Source: Saccharina japonica (Eukaryota > Sar > Phaeophyceae > Laminariales > Laminariaceae). Taken from it: 64,000 bases of DNA. The stretch is from positions 62,001 to 126,000 of the forward strand of contig MEHQ01004556.1 in assembly GCA_008828725.1 (NCBI GenBank). Reading direction: 5' to 3'. This document shows positions 9,415 through 22,300 of this stretch, one piece after another. Positions within the stretch are counted from its first letter, which is position 1, and each line of letters opens with the position of its first letter. The notes under the pieces were generated by a model. It saw only the letters and a program-made list of their open reading frames with translations, was not told where the DNA came from and searched no databases. The position numbers and the translations under genes were made by a program.

Positions 9415-11300
9415 TCAGCGAAGGTTGCTCGCATCGGGACAGATGATCGATTTCCTCAAAACGTGATGATCTGCACGGCGGATAAAATGCCTGATCTGCA
9501 TTTTCTGGCTCACGTTGTCGCGTGGGGTCCTTATCCTCTGCATTATTAATTTAGAACATGTTTGCTTCATTGGATGTGTGCTATTAATAGACAGGTCCTG
9601 CACAGTGTCTCGTACCGACAGCTCAGGATCTAGATGATCTAGAAAGGGATATTTCCGACGTGTCAATTTGATGGCCTCTGTAGTAAGAGAGTTTGGCTGA
9701 CGAGTCAGGGTATGGATACTCGCGCCGTTCTGAGACTGTCGCAAGAACTCCCAATCCAGAAAGCGGCGTTTCGCGGCCGCGTAACTTGGATCACCCCCGT
9801 TATGCAGGTGGAGTTGAACCGGCAATGCATCGAGGACCGTAGCTACCATTGCGCCGTCATGAGTTCCCTTTGCAGGCGTGACTAATCTGTCACGAAGCGT
9901 TTCGATCACCCCACAAAATTCCGCCACCGGCATGCGATCTGCCATGAAGGCATGCCTGTGGATGGCGGAATTATGTGGGGTGATGGAGACGCTTCGTAAC
10001 AGATTAGTCGCCGCTGGGAAGGCGATTTATGACGGCGCAGATGGCATACCGGTGGCAGAATTTTGTGGGGTGATCGAAACGCTTCGTGATAAGACTAGTC
10101 ACGGCGTAGTGGTAGCTACCGTCCTCAATGCATTGACGAGTTCCAGGGAGCCGGTTTAACTCCCCACCTGCATATTGACGGGGATAATACAAGTTATGCG
10201 ACCGTGAAACGCCGTTTCCTGGATTGGGAGCTCTTGCGACAGCCCCAGATTGGCACGTTTATCCATGCCCTGTCCCGTGAGTCTAACGTTTCCGGAGATG
10301 GCGTGGGGGAACGCCGTGGTGACAGGCGCCGCGGAAACGGTGAAGGCCATCGCGGAGGGCCTAGCGGTGCCGGGGATCGCGGAGACGGTAGGCGTGGACG
10401 AGGCGGCAGTGAACAAGACAGTTACGTGCAATGCTCTAGCCGTCCATGCTATATAAGCCTGTGACGAATAGGGCCACATTGTCATAAACTGTTCCCACTA
10501 TACGGACGCTGTCCGCTTTTTTGAAGGACGAATCCTACAGCAATCGGAAGCAGCGAGGACGGGAGGTCAAACCACACGGGCAACGGAAATAGTGATGGTC
10601 CTATGGATGAACGTGATGTAATACACGGTACGAGCAGCATTTCCACTACAGGCGCCCCGGGACGACATGCCAACACCGGTGCAACGGCTGGTACAATGGC
10701 TGGACCCGAGACTAGCGTGATCGCATCGGCATTCGCCCTGCAGGCTACTACCGGCGTCGGTGCGGGCTGTAACGTGGCAGGTGATATCGTCATTGTGGTT
10801 GATTCAGGCTGCTCCAGCGCGCCTATAGTCTCTGACCGAGCTTTCTTACGCGACGTTCGTCCCTGCAGCATGCAGCTTCAAGCCGCAGAAACAGTGTTGT
10901 ACACGCCCAAGGAATCGGCGCTGTTACATGGGCAAAAAATTGACGGCCACTTCATTCACATCACGTTGGAGAATGCGGTGCGGGTTCCAGAAATGAATGG
11001 GATCGACATTATCAGCTCTACAGCCGCCAGTAAACGGCGTGGGGGTGCTGCCTGTGATCATTATGATGGGCCATGCCTTTTCGATATCGGGGAAATTTTC
11101 AAGCTGCCCCTTCACCAAAGCGCCGGTCACTCGTGTCTAGTGTCGCTGCACATGAATTCGAAGACTGCAATGGGACCGGTCCCACGCCGTTCTCGCACGT
11201 TTACTCGCCGCTCAGGTTGTGCCGTGAACGGCGGCCCATTGTTTGGGCCTCGTCATCGAGGCTACATGCTAATGCGACAGTAGCATCGAATTGCTCCCTT
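9415..11300. mobile_element. Fossil Ty1/copia-like LTR retrotransposon fragments (gag and protease parts)
   Basis: Translations on the minus strand (9415-9945) and plus strand (about 10020-10290) give two related copies of a copia-type gag segment (AEFCGVIETLRDRL, ..KRRFLDWE.LRQ). A plus-strand stretch at about 10790-11060 resembles a copia aspartic protease (VDSGCSS near its start, then ENAVRVPEMNGIDIISS). The two gag pieces are head to head, which suggests two insertions or an inversion. No reverse transcriptase, integrase or LTR pair was recognised. It is clearly broken, with multiple breaks and large missing parts. The divergence between the two gag pieces suggests it is not very recent. 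Confidence 0.6.
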
Positions 11301-12400
11301 GGTATCCGGGCGATAGCGACGACGCCAACTCAGACGACGACGGGGACAGGGATGCGAATCAGGTCAGCGACGTATCCAGCATTGAGTTTTCCGCTCGGTG
11401 GCAGTTGGAAACTTGTGTTGCAAGCAAAGGCGGGGGTCCCCCTGAAGATGCATCAGTGTGTATGTCTAGGACGGTGTAGCTCGTACGGAGTTGACCCCTG
11501 TTCTGAACGGAGATCCTGGCCCACTGTTGTTAAACCAACCTCGTTCTCCTTTGGAGAGACTTCGTGCGATTACGAACGCAAAGATGGGCCCAACGACGTT
11601 CGGCGGGGGTCTGTGCTCATCTCAAGAGTATCACGAGGGGGCTCGTTTCTTGCAGAAGCCTCTGCAGTGCTTTGGCAACAGCGGTGGACTGGGAGCTAAA
11701 GCTGTGGGACGGATACATCGACAGAGGACTCCTGAATACTAAACTCACTCGGAGATGACAATGGGGTACCACGCTCAACTAAACAATATGCAACCGGATC
11801 TACCGTACCTGACCCCCTCGCTGAATTGGGCAAGATGCGGCAAGGGCACGAATAGAGGGGGGGCGTTGATGCTGAAGGTAGAATGTATTTGTAGACGTTA
11901 AACGTGCATGCGCAAATGTACATAGATAGGTGGTTGCTCGATGGTTGGGTAACTGCACGCATGCAAACCTGTTGGGGCGCGCGACGGGAAAGAAAACTAC
12001 TACGTTAGGAAGTCCTGGCAAATACGCGCATAAGGAGCATGATAGGCTTTGGTGTAGAGGGGGCGTGATGTCTGTAGGAAATACAGAGCAGACATACATG
12101 CGTTGTTGTCCAACCGTATGATGGGATTTCCATGTATTTAGGAAGGATTAATGTTGGAAATTTCCATCGACCTCACTCCTCTCTCTAGGCCTAGCGTCTA
12201 ACGTCGGGCTTTGGTGCAACAGCGGTTCCCCACGCCTCCACACCTGTTATACGCCTGAATTCAGCAGGGGCCCGTGACCAGCATCGCTGTGCAACCGGCT
12301 ATCGTAGATAGATAGATTGACTCGCAGAAGCATACGCAGGTAGCAAGATACAAACTCATTATGTGGTGACATCCCAGCAGGTATCCATGTCGCATAAATG
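11301..12400. other. Region flanking the copia fossil, unassigned
   Basis: Overlapping frames (for example 11491-11742) show no domain I recognise. It could be decayed retroelement sequence or unrelated spacer. Confidence 0.3.
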
Positions 12401-12407
<7 letters not shown>

Positions 12408-12433
<26 letters not shown>

Positions 12434-12434
12434 G
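12408..12434. repeat. (TA)n microsatellite
   Basis: An uninterrupted alternating AT run of about 26 bases. Confidence 0.85.
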
Positions 12435-13060
12435 ATAGGAAACCCGCTAGAATATCCTAGAATGGCCTAGACGCCACAAAACGGTTGTTGTGATGTGGCC
12501 AACGGTGCTGCCGTGACCTCGGGCGCGAAGGGCGCGGGGTTAGTCTAAAGGGGCAGCCGAAAACCGCGAGAACAGAGTAGGCGGAGGAAACATAAGAGAT
12601 AATAGGGATGGTCGCCGCGTTAAACGGTGCTCTCAAGCGGTTGTTCATCCCTGGCGAGGCCGCCCTGGTTCGGGGCAGGAAGCCTCATCCAATCCAATAC
12701 AAGCATTGAAAACTTTCACAATCGCTTGCTTTGCCAATGGAAACACGAATTCCAAAAACAAATCAACAGGTTATGAGCCTCGTGTTACGCGAAGGCCTTC
12801 TATTGATAGTTCGTACGCCTCTTTGGCATTTTCCACAACATTGGCGCGGCGAGCACAAGCCAGACAAGATGAGCAAATATGTATGGTTTGATAAGTGGGA
12901 ACATCGCCACGACGAACACTATGAACATACATCGGCAACACCCCCCTCTGGTAACATTTCAGTAACAATGAAAAATGACGCCCCCTGCTCAACACGCGTG
13001 TATTCATCACGTATAGACCTTTTTCTGGCTTTTTTTCTTTTAGTTTGACGAGCACGTTTG
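12435..13060. other. Spacer, no gene supported
   Basis: A 105-codon frame at 12731-13048 has no recognisable domain and overlaps an antisense frame of similar length. Left uncalled. Confidence 0.3.
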
Positions 13061-13110
13061 GAATTTCCGCCACAGAGAACCCCGGTACACTGGGGAATTG
13101 TTACACGCAG
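13060..13110 (+). repeat. Short dispersed repeat, copy 1
   Basis: TTTGGAATTTCCGCCACAGA plus ACCCCGGTACAC.GGGG recurs at 16197-16240 as TTTGGAGTTTCCGCTACAGA plus ACCCCAGTAAACGGGG. Confidence 0.6.
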
Positions 13111-13349
13111 AATATGATAAACGAGTGAGCGTGCAAATAAATGCCTGTGTTCGTAGGAGTGTGTTGTGAAAAAGGCTGTGATGTATGGGGAGCGCAAGCC
13201 TAATACCTTCCTACTAAGCATACATGAGACCACCACACCATCAATTTCCCAGTTTACCCAGTTTACTGGGCTTGTCTTTGGGGTAAAGTCCAAAGGTGCC
13301 CATCAGACTCGGAAAAAAGACAGAAAACGATGGTAATAACAGGTGGGCT

Positions 13350-13445
13350 TTCCGCCACAGTTGACGGTAGTACCTGGCTTTTCTTCGCCAGTTGACAGTT
13401 TTGTCCCGAGGTTTTCTTCGCCAATTGACGAAATAATACCAGTGG
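13350..13445 (+). repeat. ~32 bp minisatellite (TTCGCCAGTTGACRG-type)
   Basis: Three diverged tandem units with the core CTTCGCCAGTTGAC or CCGCCACAGTTGAC. Confidence 0.55.
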
Positions 13446-14546
13446 AAGATATAACCGCCACAGGAAGCTCCTCGTATTATTGGCAGCCCAATGCGTATCA
13501 AACGATACGGTACACCGACTTCTATATACAGTAGTATCTCCTTGGTGTCATGGCGCACGGGTCGAAAAAAAACAAACTTTGATCAAGTGAAAGAACTGTC
13601 TGCAAACTAACTAACGCGTCCACCACATGAAATCCGGACGTACATACTCACTCGTAGTTCGGGATATTTCGCAGCATTAAACAGCAGCAGCGGTAATCAC
13701 CAGAAGCAACCATACCATAACAAGGAGGGGCAACAATTACGAACCGAGCCATTGGCACAGCCGCTAACTTGATATCTGGTACATATAGGCACAGTACAAG
13801 ACCGTACGTACCAGATAATAGACAACAGCAAAAAACACCTGGTGTGTGTTCCTGGTGTTACTATCAGAATACGTACGTACGTAGTAGGTATACGAACCAA
13901 GTATATGTACGAAGACACGTGCAGTGTACGAGTACTCGTACTCGTATTCGTATATATGACAGAATACGTACTGTAACCAGCAGCGTACTGGATACTGGAG
14001 CAAGTACAAACAAGGCGTATGAGGTGAACGGGGTGTATGATACTAAGATCCGAGACCCGAGTTGACGGTTACTTCTTTTTTTTTCTTCGCGTGTTTGTTC
14101 CTTTTCGGCATCATCAATCAATCATTTGAAATTCCGTCATATCATACCTGCCGCAAAAAAGAAAAATAATGAAGAAGGAGGTGGCAGCTTGAATATTTGA
14201 CGGACGGCGGTCTGCTCTCTGTAGTAGCCTTAACATACTAGTGTTTGTGTGGGAACTCCTAAAGGAGCGACTGACGATGCCTAAAAACTACGACAGAGTC
14301 TCCTGACACGGACATCTTTGACCGCAAGTCGCACAAAAAAACGTGGGATCTACGTATCTACTGTGCTGTACACCTACGTACGTACTTCGTACGTGTACTT
14401 CGTACGTGTACGTACTTCGTACGTAAGATACGATCAACGGCAATAAGCACACCTCAGATTCATACAGCGCATACAGCAGCACTCTGTAGTACTATCACAC
14501 CCACCAAGTAGTCCCGAAACAAAACATACAGAGTACGAGCTGTAAT
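13446..14546. other. Upstream region of the ankyrin gene
   Basis: Rich in alternating TACGTACGTA and ACTCGTACTCGTATTCGTA words (13865-13955, 14370-14425). No gene or RNA recognised. Promoter elements cannot be assigned by eye. Confidence 0.4.
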
Positions 14547-17165
14547 ATGAGGAGAACACCGCCACCTGTACCTCCTCGAGGCAGAGGCAGAGGGACGCGT
14601 TTCGAGAGCAACCCAGACGATGTGTTCCATGTCGAAGTGCAAAGACCCCCCGACCGCAACCACGTCATCGTGGATGGAAATGGCGAGCAACAACCACCGC
14701 GGTCTTTCTCGGCAGAAGAAGAATCGTTCCGTCGGCTGCACTGCGCTGTGATTGATGGAAAGTTGGACACGCTTCGGAGGCTGCTGGTTCAGGGCAACAT
14801 GGACGTGAACTCGCGCAGCAGCACGGGAAACACGGCGGGACATGAGGTTGGCAACTGATACATATTGTCATTGTCGTTGTCGTCGTACTGCGTTTGTCGT
14901 TGTTGCTGGTTGCTCTTGCCGCCACATTCTTCGTACAGCAGTACCAGGTATTTTGTATACGTACGTACGTATAGTTCCTAAGACTTTACTCTTCATACGA
15001 CGTACGTACGTAATGTTTTCCGTTGCGGCTAAATCTCAAATAATTTACGAAGAAAATTGAAGACGACTCTTGAACCCCGTTCGTGTCGTATGCGTTCCAG
15101 CTTTTTACTACTTATCATATTGCAAAACACAAATGAATGCAAGCTATCGAGGGCCGAGCTAACGATATGCCCTTGCTCACCAGCCTAGTAGGGTTGCAGG
15201 ACTGATGATCATATACTTCGTACCACTTTTTTTCGGTTGCTGCTACGTAACAACATCGCACATATATATTCCACGCAGGCAGCTATCGAGGGGCGAGCTG
15301 AGGAGATGTCCTTGCTCATCAGCCACGGGTTGGAAATCGACGCCGTCAACGAGGACGGCAACACGGCCCTCCACCTCGCCTCGAGACACGGGATGGTCGA
15401 GGTGGCTCAGCGCTTGGCCGAAGCCTTCCCCGACGAGGAGATCAAGAACCGACGCGGCTTTACCGCGCTCGATGAAGCCAACCAGGCCGGACGCACACAA
15501 TACACGGGCCACGTTCGGGACTTCGCCGGACACGTGAAAACCCAGGCGCTCGAGAAGCAATGCAACGCCGAGCGAAATCGGCTCGAGAAGCGCAGGAGGG
15601 ACAAGGTGGGTACTGCTGTATGTATGTAAACGTGTAGGGGGCGTGTATGGTTTCGCATCTCAAAACGCTCTTCTACAGCAGTGAGTGTGGTACAGGAGAG
15701 TTATGCGGCGGTATGGGCCTACTCTAGGGACCGACTACTACTGCTATGCAGAGGTGCCTCTGGCTCTGCTCTGGAAACTTACACGCACTTGCTTGGCGGA
15801 TGCTTGGATGCTACGATATACCGGTATTGCACTGTTGAGCGGCGACAACGATATGCGTTGCCGTGCTGTTCCCCAGTGTACTGGTTAACTATGCAGGTTG
15901 GACACCCGCACGATAAAGCCCAAGCGGTCCTTACTATTCCGTCTAGAATGGTACCACGTACTGCCCACATACTACTTTATAAGTGCAGAGAAAAACAATA
16001 AAAACCTAAGCTGTGAGATCTTGTTTGGTCGAAATTCATCTTTGCAAGCTTAGGCTTGGTGTGATACTTCGATCGCGCGTGCTACGAGGTGTGTAGGTTT
16101 TTAGAGTGGCCCACAAAAGCTGACAGCTGACAGTTTTTGTACGCAACAATTTTTCTCAAGTACATCGCTTAATGACGTGTTTCGAGGTAAATGGGTTTGG
16201 AGTTTCCGCTACAGAAGACCCCAGTAAACGGGGGGGTTGTATCAGTTGCTTGCCTCGCTCAAATATCTTCTGACTGAAAAGGGGCAAGTCATTCCTCACC
16301 CAGGCAGGCGATGATGTCTGCCAGGTATGACGAGGGGAGACTTGCGCTAGGATCTAACGCCGCAACAGCGAACAGGGGGTACCATAACAACCTCCACCCT
16401 TCATGCGACTCGCCCAACACCTCACGGTGCTTCGCGGTTGGTGCTAGCAATGTCTGTCTGGTCGGTGAAAAGCCGACATGCTCCGTCCCGGCATTGTAGG
16501 GACGCGAGGGTCTATGGTCATACGACTGCAGCGATGCATGAAAATGAAGTACCCTCTCGAAAGGGATGCGTAGTCAATGGTCAAACAACTAAGGCAAGCC
16601 ACAAACGAGTACTCCCCCGCTGCCCCCCTGGAGACACCCCCCCNNNNNNNNNNNNNNNNNNNNNNNNNNNNNNNNNNNNNNNNNNNNNNNNNNNNNNNNN
16701 NNNNNNNNNNNNGGCGACCCCCCCCCCCCCCCCGTCTGGCCATGCGACTACGGCCATGTATGACATGAGTACACCCCCCCCTCCCTCTCTGATCCCCTGA
16801 TCACAACATCGAGAACCATATGTCATCATAATAAGGCGAAGACGCGTTGAAAAACATTACCACTATGTATCTGTCTTCTAACGGATGATATTCTATGATA
16901 CGCATGCTTATTAGCCCCAAGGTTGAGCTGACGCTGTGTGTTTTTTTTCGTTCGTTCGCAGGAGATTTTGTTCGGCCGGGATTTGGACAATCAGCCGCGA
17001 GAGGACGAGTTCCTGAGCCTGCGCACCTTGGACATGACGAGCGGCGACAAAGCGTCCATTTGCGCCTCGTTGCAAGCCTCCGCGGTCACGCTGCGCTGCA
17101 CAGCCGCGGGTCTGCAGTCTGCCGAAGAATTCGTCGTGCCCGAGAGGCGGCGCACAGAACGTTAA
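14547..17165 (+). CDS. Ankyrin-repeat protein, three exons
   Basis: Exons that join cleanly in phase 0 are 14547-14846 (donor GAG|GT), 15279-15605 (acceptor CAG|GCA, donor AAG|GTGGGT) and 16962-17165 (acceptor CAG|GAG, stop TAA), giving about 276 residues. Residues 1-50 are Pro/Arg-rich and probably disordered. About 55-185 hold ankyrin repeats: LHCAVIDGKLDTLRRLL, AAIEGRAEEMSLLISHG and the near-consensus DGNTALHLASRHGMVEVAQR. A basic, coiled-coil-like segment (ALEKQCNAERNRLEKRRRDK) ends exon 2. The exon 1-2 junction falls inside a repeat and restores its pattern, which supports the splice. The tail has no domain I recognise. Ankyrin repeats mediate protein contacts; the partner is unknown. 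The frame stays open upstream of the chosen ATG, so the true start could be further 5'. Confidence 0.8.
15134..15190 (+). pseudogene. Partial duplicate of the start of ankyrin exon 2, in intron 1
   Basis: GCAAGCTATCGAGGGCCGAGCT followed by an AACGATATGCCCTTGCTCACCAG-like stretch matches the first ~45 bases of exon 2 (15279 on), with several substitutions. It sits 145 bp upstream in the same orientation. Decayed exon fragment, not usable as an in-frame alternative exon as far as I can see. Confidence 0.6.
15606..16430. other. Ankyrin gene intron 2, first part
   Basis: Contains an R3 repeat (16012-16088, minus) and a short dispersed repeat (16197-16240). No exon-like sequence noted. Confidence 0.5.
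16430..16643 (-). repeat. Poly-C/G-bracketed repeats P and S, adjacent, minus strand
   Basis: The reverse complement of the P unit (16430-16556) is followed directly by the shorter S unit (about 16556-16625; TTTGACCATTGACTACGCAT and CCCTTTCGAGAGG on the minus strand) and then a C-run into an N gap. P and S share GTAGTC.T.TGACCAT.GAC..CGCATCCCT. Confidence 0.75.
16644..16712. other. Assembly gap (69 N)
   Basis: A run of N inside ankyrin intron 2, bounded on both sides by C-runs of the P/S repeat family. Confidence 0.99.
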
Positions 17166-17383
17166 CCTTTTTACAATTATACGATACTTTAGAGCGACGC
17201 CAACCCCCAGTGCGCCGGATGCGTGTGAAAGTTGGATGCTCGCACGAGGAGGTCACCACGAAAATAAGGAGGCGTGCTACGAGTAGGGGTATATAGCACT
17301 TTTTTGCCTCCTGAGGCAAATACTATTTCTGACTGACGGAGCTCTCAACTGAGGAACTGTCCGGTTCACCATTTGTGTTGCAC

Positions 17384-17389
17384 AATAAA
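17384..17389 (+). promoter_or_regulatory. Candidate poly(A) signal of the ankyrin gene
   Basis: AATAAA about 220 bases after the stop codon. Only the hexamer supports this, and signal usage in this lineage is uncertain. Confidence 0.3.
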
Positions 17390-17760
17390 GAACTACAAAC
17401 TCGTCCTTGGCATAACTCCGTGCTTTACAACCACTTAGACTATGATACGTACGTAGCTTTTTGTGTTTGTTTTATACACGTAATCACTCTCACTTTCCAG
17501 CTCAACTCGTAAGGAAGTTGTAACTCTAGGTCCTTCTGGTCAAGCCGTGGTCATAGGTGTCTTCCCTTCTCCTCACGGCACTCTTGCACTTTCGGCAACG
17601 GAAGCAGACTCAAAAATAGAAAAAAAAAATCCTGTGCTTAATATAAATTGGACAAAATGGATGAAAATGCTCACAATCCACGAACGAAAATCGATCAACG
17701 AAACCCTTGCAACCTCTACCGTAACAAACAGTAAGCCGACCCCCTGAAACGTCCAAACTA
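17390..17760. other. Spacer downstream of the ankyrin gene
   Basis: No recognisable gene. A 66-codon frame lacks support. Confidence 0.35.
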
Positions 17761-18000
17761 ACCAGCCCAGCCTAGCCTAGCCGCTGGCGAGTAGAAAAGT
17801 TGCCGCAAAAAAAAATGGCAGTAAGCGGAGGTGGAGCATCGCTCTATGAGCTTGACCGCCACCCCCGGAAGGCTAAGCCCACGAGTAGACTAACCTAGCC
17901 GCAGGAAAGCGGACAAGCTGTCGCAAAAAAAAAGTATACAGAGCGCGGAGTTGAACCATCACTCTATGAGGAGCGTTGCCGTCACACTCGGGCCCCCGCA
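17761..18000 (-). repeat. Tandem pair of tRNA-like, Pol III-terminated repeats (SINE-like)
   Basis: Two ~115 bp units share, on the minus strand, CTCATAGAG, then a T-arm/B-box-like block (GATGGTTCAACTCCGCG in one unit; ATGCTCCACCTCCGC in the other), then T9 and GCGRCA. B-box plus T-run is what a tRNA-derived SINE shows. A complete tRNA fold was not found. Confidence 0.4.
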
Positions 18001-18059
18001 CACCCGTTTGGGTGTTGCGCATATGATATATGACGACTTGTCGATGTCTTGTCGATATC

Positions 18060-18300
18060 CCGTTTCAATTGGCGTAACGGCTGTTGGGCGTCTCGTCTGG
18101 ATGGGCGTAACGGCTGCTGGGTGTTCCTTCTGGATAGATAGATGCTCCGTTTGGATGAAACGGCTGTTATATTGTCGTGTTCGGATGGATGTAACGGCTG
18201 CTGGATGCTCCGTATGGAGAGATGTAGAGGGTGTTAGCTGTTCCCGTTTGGATGAAACATCCCTCCAACGGTTTTCGGTGGTTCCGTTTGGATGAATATT
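18060..18300 (+). repeat. ~30 bp minisatellite (GTTTGGATGAAACGGCTG-type)
   Basis: About seven diverged units built from GTTTGGATGAAACGGCTGCT, GGATGCTCC and GTAACGGCTGCTGG. Confidence 0.7.
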
Positions 18301-18631
18301 CGGGCTTCACCCCGCTCCAAAGGGGCACCTACCGGTATTCCCTTCTCGTAGGTTCACCTAGGGTCCTAATAGGTTTATCTAGGGTCTTCCCTAGGCTCTC
18401 ATACAACGGAAAGTCCAAATATGCCCGCAATACCTCACGAAAAAAACACAAAACGGCATTCCGGTGGATTTTGCACCAGTTGGCGGTAGAGGAAATGAAA
18501 TCAGCTTTCCAAAGCATCGTGATTATATCATTACAGTAGTATCCATTCGTGCCTCAGGGATCTCAGGGTACCCGACAAAAAAATCTCCGAAATAACACCC
18601 ACGCACCCCTATTTTCGAGGCGTAGACACCG

Positions 18632-18947
18632 GGGGGGGGCGGGGGGGTGTACTTCATTTTAATGCATGGCCGTAGTCGTATGACCATAGACCCTCGCATC
18701 CCTACAATGCCGGGACAAAGCATATCGAGTTTTCACCGACCAGGCAGACATTGCTAGCACCAAGCGCGAAGGCGGGGGGGGGGGGCGTACTCATTTGTTG
18801 CTTGCCGTAGTCATTTGACCATTGACCACGCATCCCTTTCGAGGCGAAGCAGAAGGGGGGGGGGGGGGGGTACTCAATGTTGGTCGCCTTAGTCATTTGA
18901 CCATTGACCATGCATCCCTTTCGAGGCGAAGCACAAGGCGTAGACAG
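18632..18947 (+). repeat. P-S-S array with intervening G-runs
   Basis: One long P unit (18650-18770) and two short S units (about 18787-18858 and 18873-18945), separated by G-runs of 9-14. The last S unit is the first sequence of the 4.6 kb unit repeated twice more downstream. Confidence 0.8.
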
Positions 18948-19303
18948 GGGGGGGTCATACTAAAACCAAAATTAGGGTGGTTGTCATTTTGTTCTGTTCG
19001 GATTGGCAGTTCTCAACCGAACTCTAACCTTAACCCTACCACCTAACACCGACCACCACCACTACCACCCCGATCGCCATACACGCACCACGCGGATATC
19101 AAAATGCCAGAATAACCCATGCCTCATCCATCCAAACTTAAATATCAACACCTAGGGAACAGCAGAGCAACGCATATCGTGGACTCTGCTCTACAGTACT
19201 TTAGGAGGCCGTGTAAACTAGCGAAACTCGTATCGCTCGAAAACCAAAAACAGAAGAAAAAAAAACACACACACACAAACACACACACGACGAGTCGGAC
19301 CCA

Positions 19304-22300
19304 TCAAGCACGCTTCCGGAACTCGTGGAGGCGGAACGTCGCAGACGGCAGCTCAGTAAAGTGAAGGATGCAGTCCTCCTCAGACCCCGAAATCAACGGA
19401 TTCTGAATATACTCCGGTGGGGCATCCGACACGGACACTAGATCGAAGCCGCTCAATGCGCAGCCGCCCCCGCCCCCCTCCCCCCCACTGGATGCGCCGC
19501 CGATGTTGTCGAAGAAACCTTCCAGCCCGTCCCGCTCGCTCGTCGGGCTCACGTGGAGGAACGTTCCCCCCGGCTTGAGCAGGGAAAGAATCGCGTGTAT
19601 GAGCGGCGATGTTTGGGTGGCCTGGTAGACGACGTCGGCGGCTAGGACTACGTCTACGGGGGGAGCGGCCGCGTCCCATGTGGATTCGTCGCCCCAATCG
19701 AGGGTAACCGCGCGAACCTGCGTACTCACACACGGCGTCGTTGTTCAAGCGAAAAGAAAAGAAAACAAGTAGAGCGAAGCGAGGGGGTAGTATTAAGCGT
19801 AAGGTTGCTGGAACTACAGCACTGATGTCATAACATGACCCGTTTGGTAAAGCTGTGAGTCACCAGGGTTTCGCGACTAACAACTAATCGGTAGGTGCCA
19901 TTAGCCAACTAAACTCAATATAGTCGGCAAGTCGGCCGGCGAAGCCAGAGCTGATGGCCAGCCGACTTGCCAACCTATATTAGGCGTGCGAAGCTAGCCA
20001 AATCAGCCTTCCCCGGTCGCAGGCGCCCCGCCCAAGAAAAAAAAAGTGTATCAGTATGCTGCGCTCAATAATCATTTCTGCAAGTATGGAAACCCAACAA
20101 GTCGGGTAGTCAGCATCTCCAGGAAACGACTATTAATAACTATTGGTCCGACTAATACCTAGTTGGTGGCTTAAGTCGTGCCGACTCAAAGCTCTACCGT
20201 TTGGGGACCAGGCATAGCAACCAAAGTTACAGTATGTCAGATACAGCGGTCTTACCAACCGTCTTATAAAAGTGGAAGCGCGCTGCAACAACAGCACAAT
20301 CACCAACAGCATCTTCACCAACACCACCGCCAACATCAACAAACACCACCAACAACAACACATATCGGAGCAACGAAAAGAAAAGTCTACACGCCCGAAA
20401 GCCTTTTGTGGTGTTTCTGGCGCACGCAAGCACTAACCTCTGACGCTGCGGGGTATCGGTGACGGTTTAGCTCGACGTTATGGGCGAGGTTTGCCATGGT
20501 CTCGACGTTGAGGTCCGTGACCAGGACCGATGCCGGTCGTCCGTGCACGGCCGCGGAGATCCCCCTAGCGTTAAATTTAGAGCACCAACAAAAACGTTGG
20601 CAAGGTACACCGAGACCGATCGTGGGGAGAAAACGAGCGGCAAGCGAGCGGTACAACGAGAACGAATCAGAATGGAATGAAACAGCAAACAGGACGGAAC
20701 GAAACGGGAATAAACGGTACGGAACGAAACGAAACAGGCATAAACGGTATGGAACGACGCGGGGCGGTACGAAATGATACGGAACGAAACGGAACGGAAC
20801 GGTGGGATCGAAACGGAAGGAAAAGGTGTGGTTCGGAACGGAAGGGAAATAAATGAAACGGTAAGGTACTCAGTAAAACGGAACGAAACGGTATGGTACG
20901 CAAGGGAACGGAACGAAACGATACGGCAAGTAAAGCGTTTGAGTTGATGGGTCAACAGTCAACAGAAGACGACGGGTGAAGGGGGGGGGGGAGAGGTGGA
21001 AAGCTTCGAGAGGCACAGTGGGGGGAAGGCATGAACCCGGGGGCAGCGGGGGTAGGCAGGGGAGGAAAATGCCTACCCCAGTGACCTCGGTCAGAGTAAA
21101 GCCCCGGACAGAAAAGTCATCAAAAGGAGCAGTGGCCGAGGGGAGGTTTGCTTTGGGAATTTGGTTTGATTCCAAGCCCGAAATCAACTATTCCCGAGCA
21201 GTCCCAAGTATATGAATACCTATACCAGCAAAATAACGTTTGCTTTGGGGAGGACCAAGCGATGTTCAGGCATTTCGTTGGAAAAATCAACAGACTGAAA
21301 AAAATGATGACGCCAAAAAGGCCCATACAGCCATCCCTCTCTTCGTCTCTTTCATCTCCACTCTTGGCTCCTGCTGTCTATATAATCCAATACGTACCCA
21401 AACCTTTCTTCTATGCAGAAATTGACCAAGACTGAGTTGCCAAATAAACCCACTGTGAAATACATCCGATCACTCCCCAACGCACCAATCAGTATTGAAC
21501 ACATGCCACGAGTACATAGACCACCTTTGTCTAACCAACACGCGACCCCTTCCCCTACCCAGTATTCGCCACGTACGTTTCCATACAACACATTACTTTT
21601 TTGCCTTGCAGCAACGCCCCCCAAGCGCCAGCTCGCTCTCTCTCGAAACTCTCACGAACCTGACAAATGCCTACTGTAAAAAAAAACGAAAACAACAAAA
21701 CAACAAAAAACGTCTCCTCTCACCCTGCGCCACAGCCCGCCCCCAATTCCAGTACCGTCTTTCCCTCAAGCATCGCCTGCGCCGTGGGGCTGGCCATCCA
21801 CCGGCCCAGAACGATGGCTGCCGCCCACAGGTTAAGACCCGTCGTGTCCTCCCTCGCGTCGTCCCCGAAACACTCGTCTGGATTCCGGATCGGCAGCTCG
21901 CGCAAGAGAACGCTCAACTTCGGAGGAGCCCCGTTCTCCTCCTTCTCCCCGTCTTCGCCGCCGCTACCGCTGCCGTCGCCGTGAGCGTCGCTGCCGCCCG
22001 CCACGTCTACTGCAAACCCTAGCTCGTGCGTGATGCTGGGTTCTTTGCCCTCGTCCTCCTCTTCTTCTTCCTCCCCCTCGGCCCCTCCTGTTGTTGCTGT
22101 TGTTGCTGTTGTTTCGGAGCCGTCAGCGCTACTGCTGGCAGCTGCTGCCGCCCCCGTCCCCGCTGCTGCTGCTGCTGCCGCCGCCGCCGCCGCCTTCTCC
22201 TTGGCCTGCCTCTTTGTCTTGGAGAGGCTCGACTGCGACAGGAGCATGTCCTCCTCGGCGGACTTGTGGTTCAGCACCATCGTCACCATGTCCGCCTCGC

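Noticed and set aside
20467-20955. 162-codon Ser/Phe/Arg-rich minus-strand frame (repeated in units 2 and 3)
   Set aside because: It is the translation of the GGAACGAAAC intronic array, with no domain.
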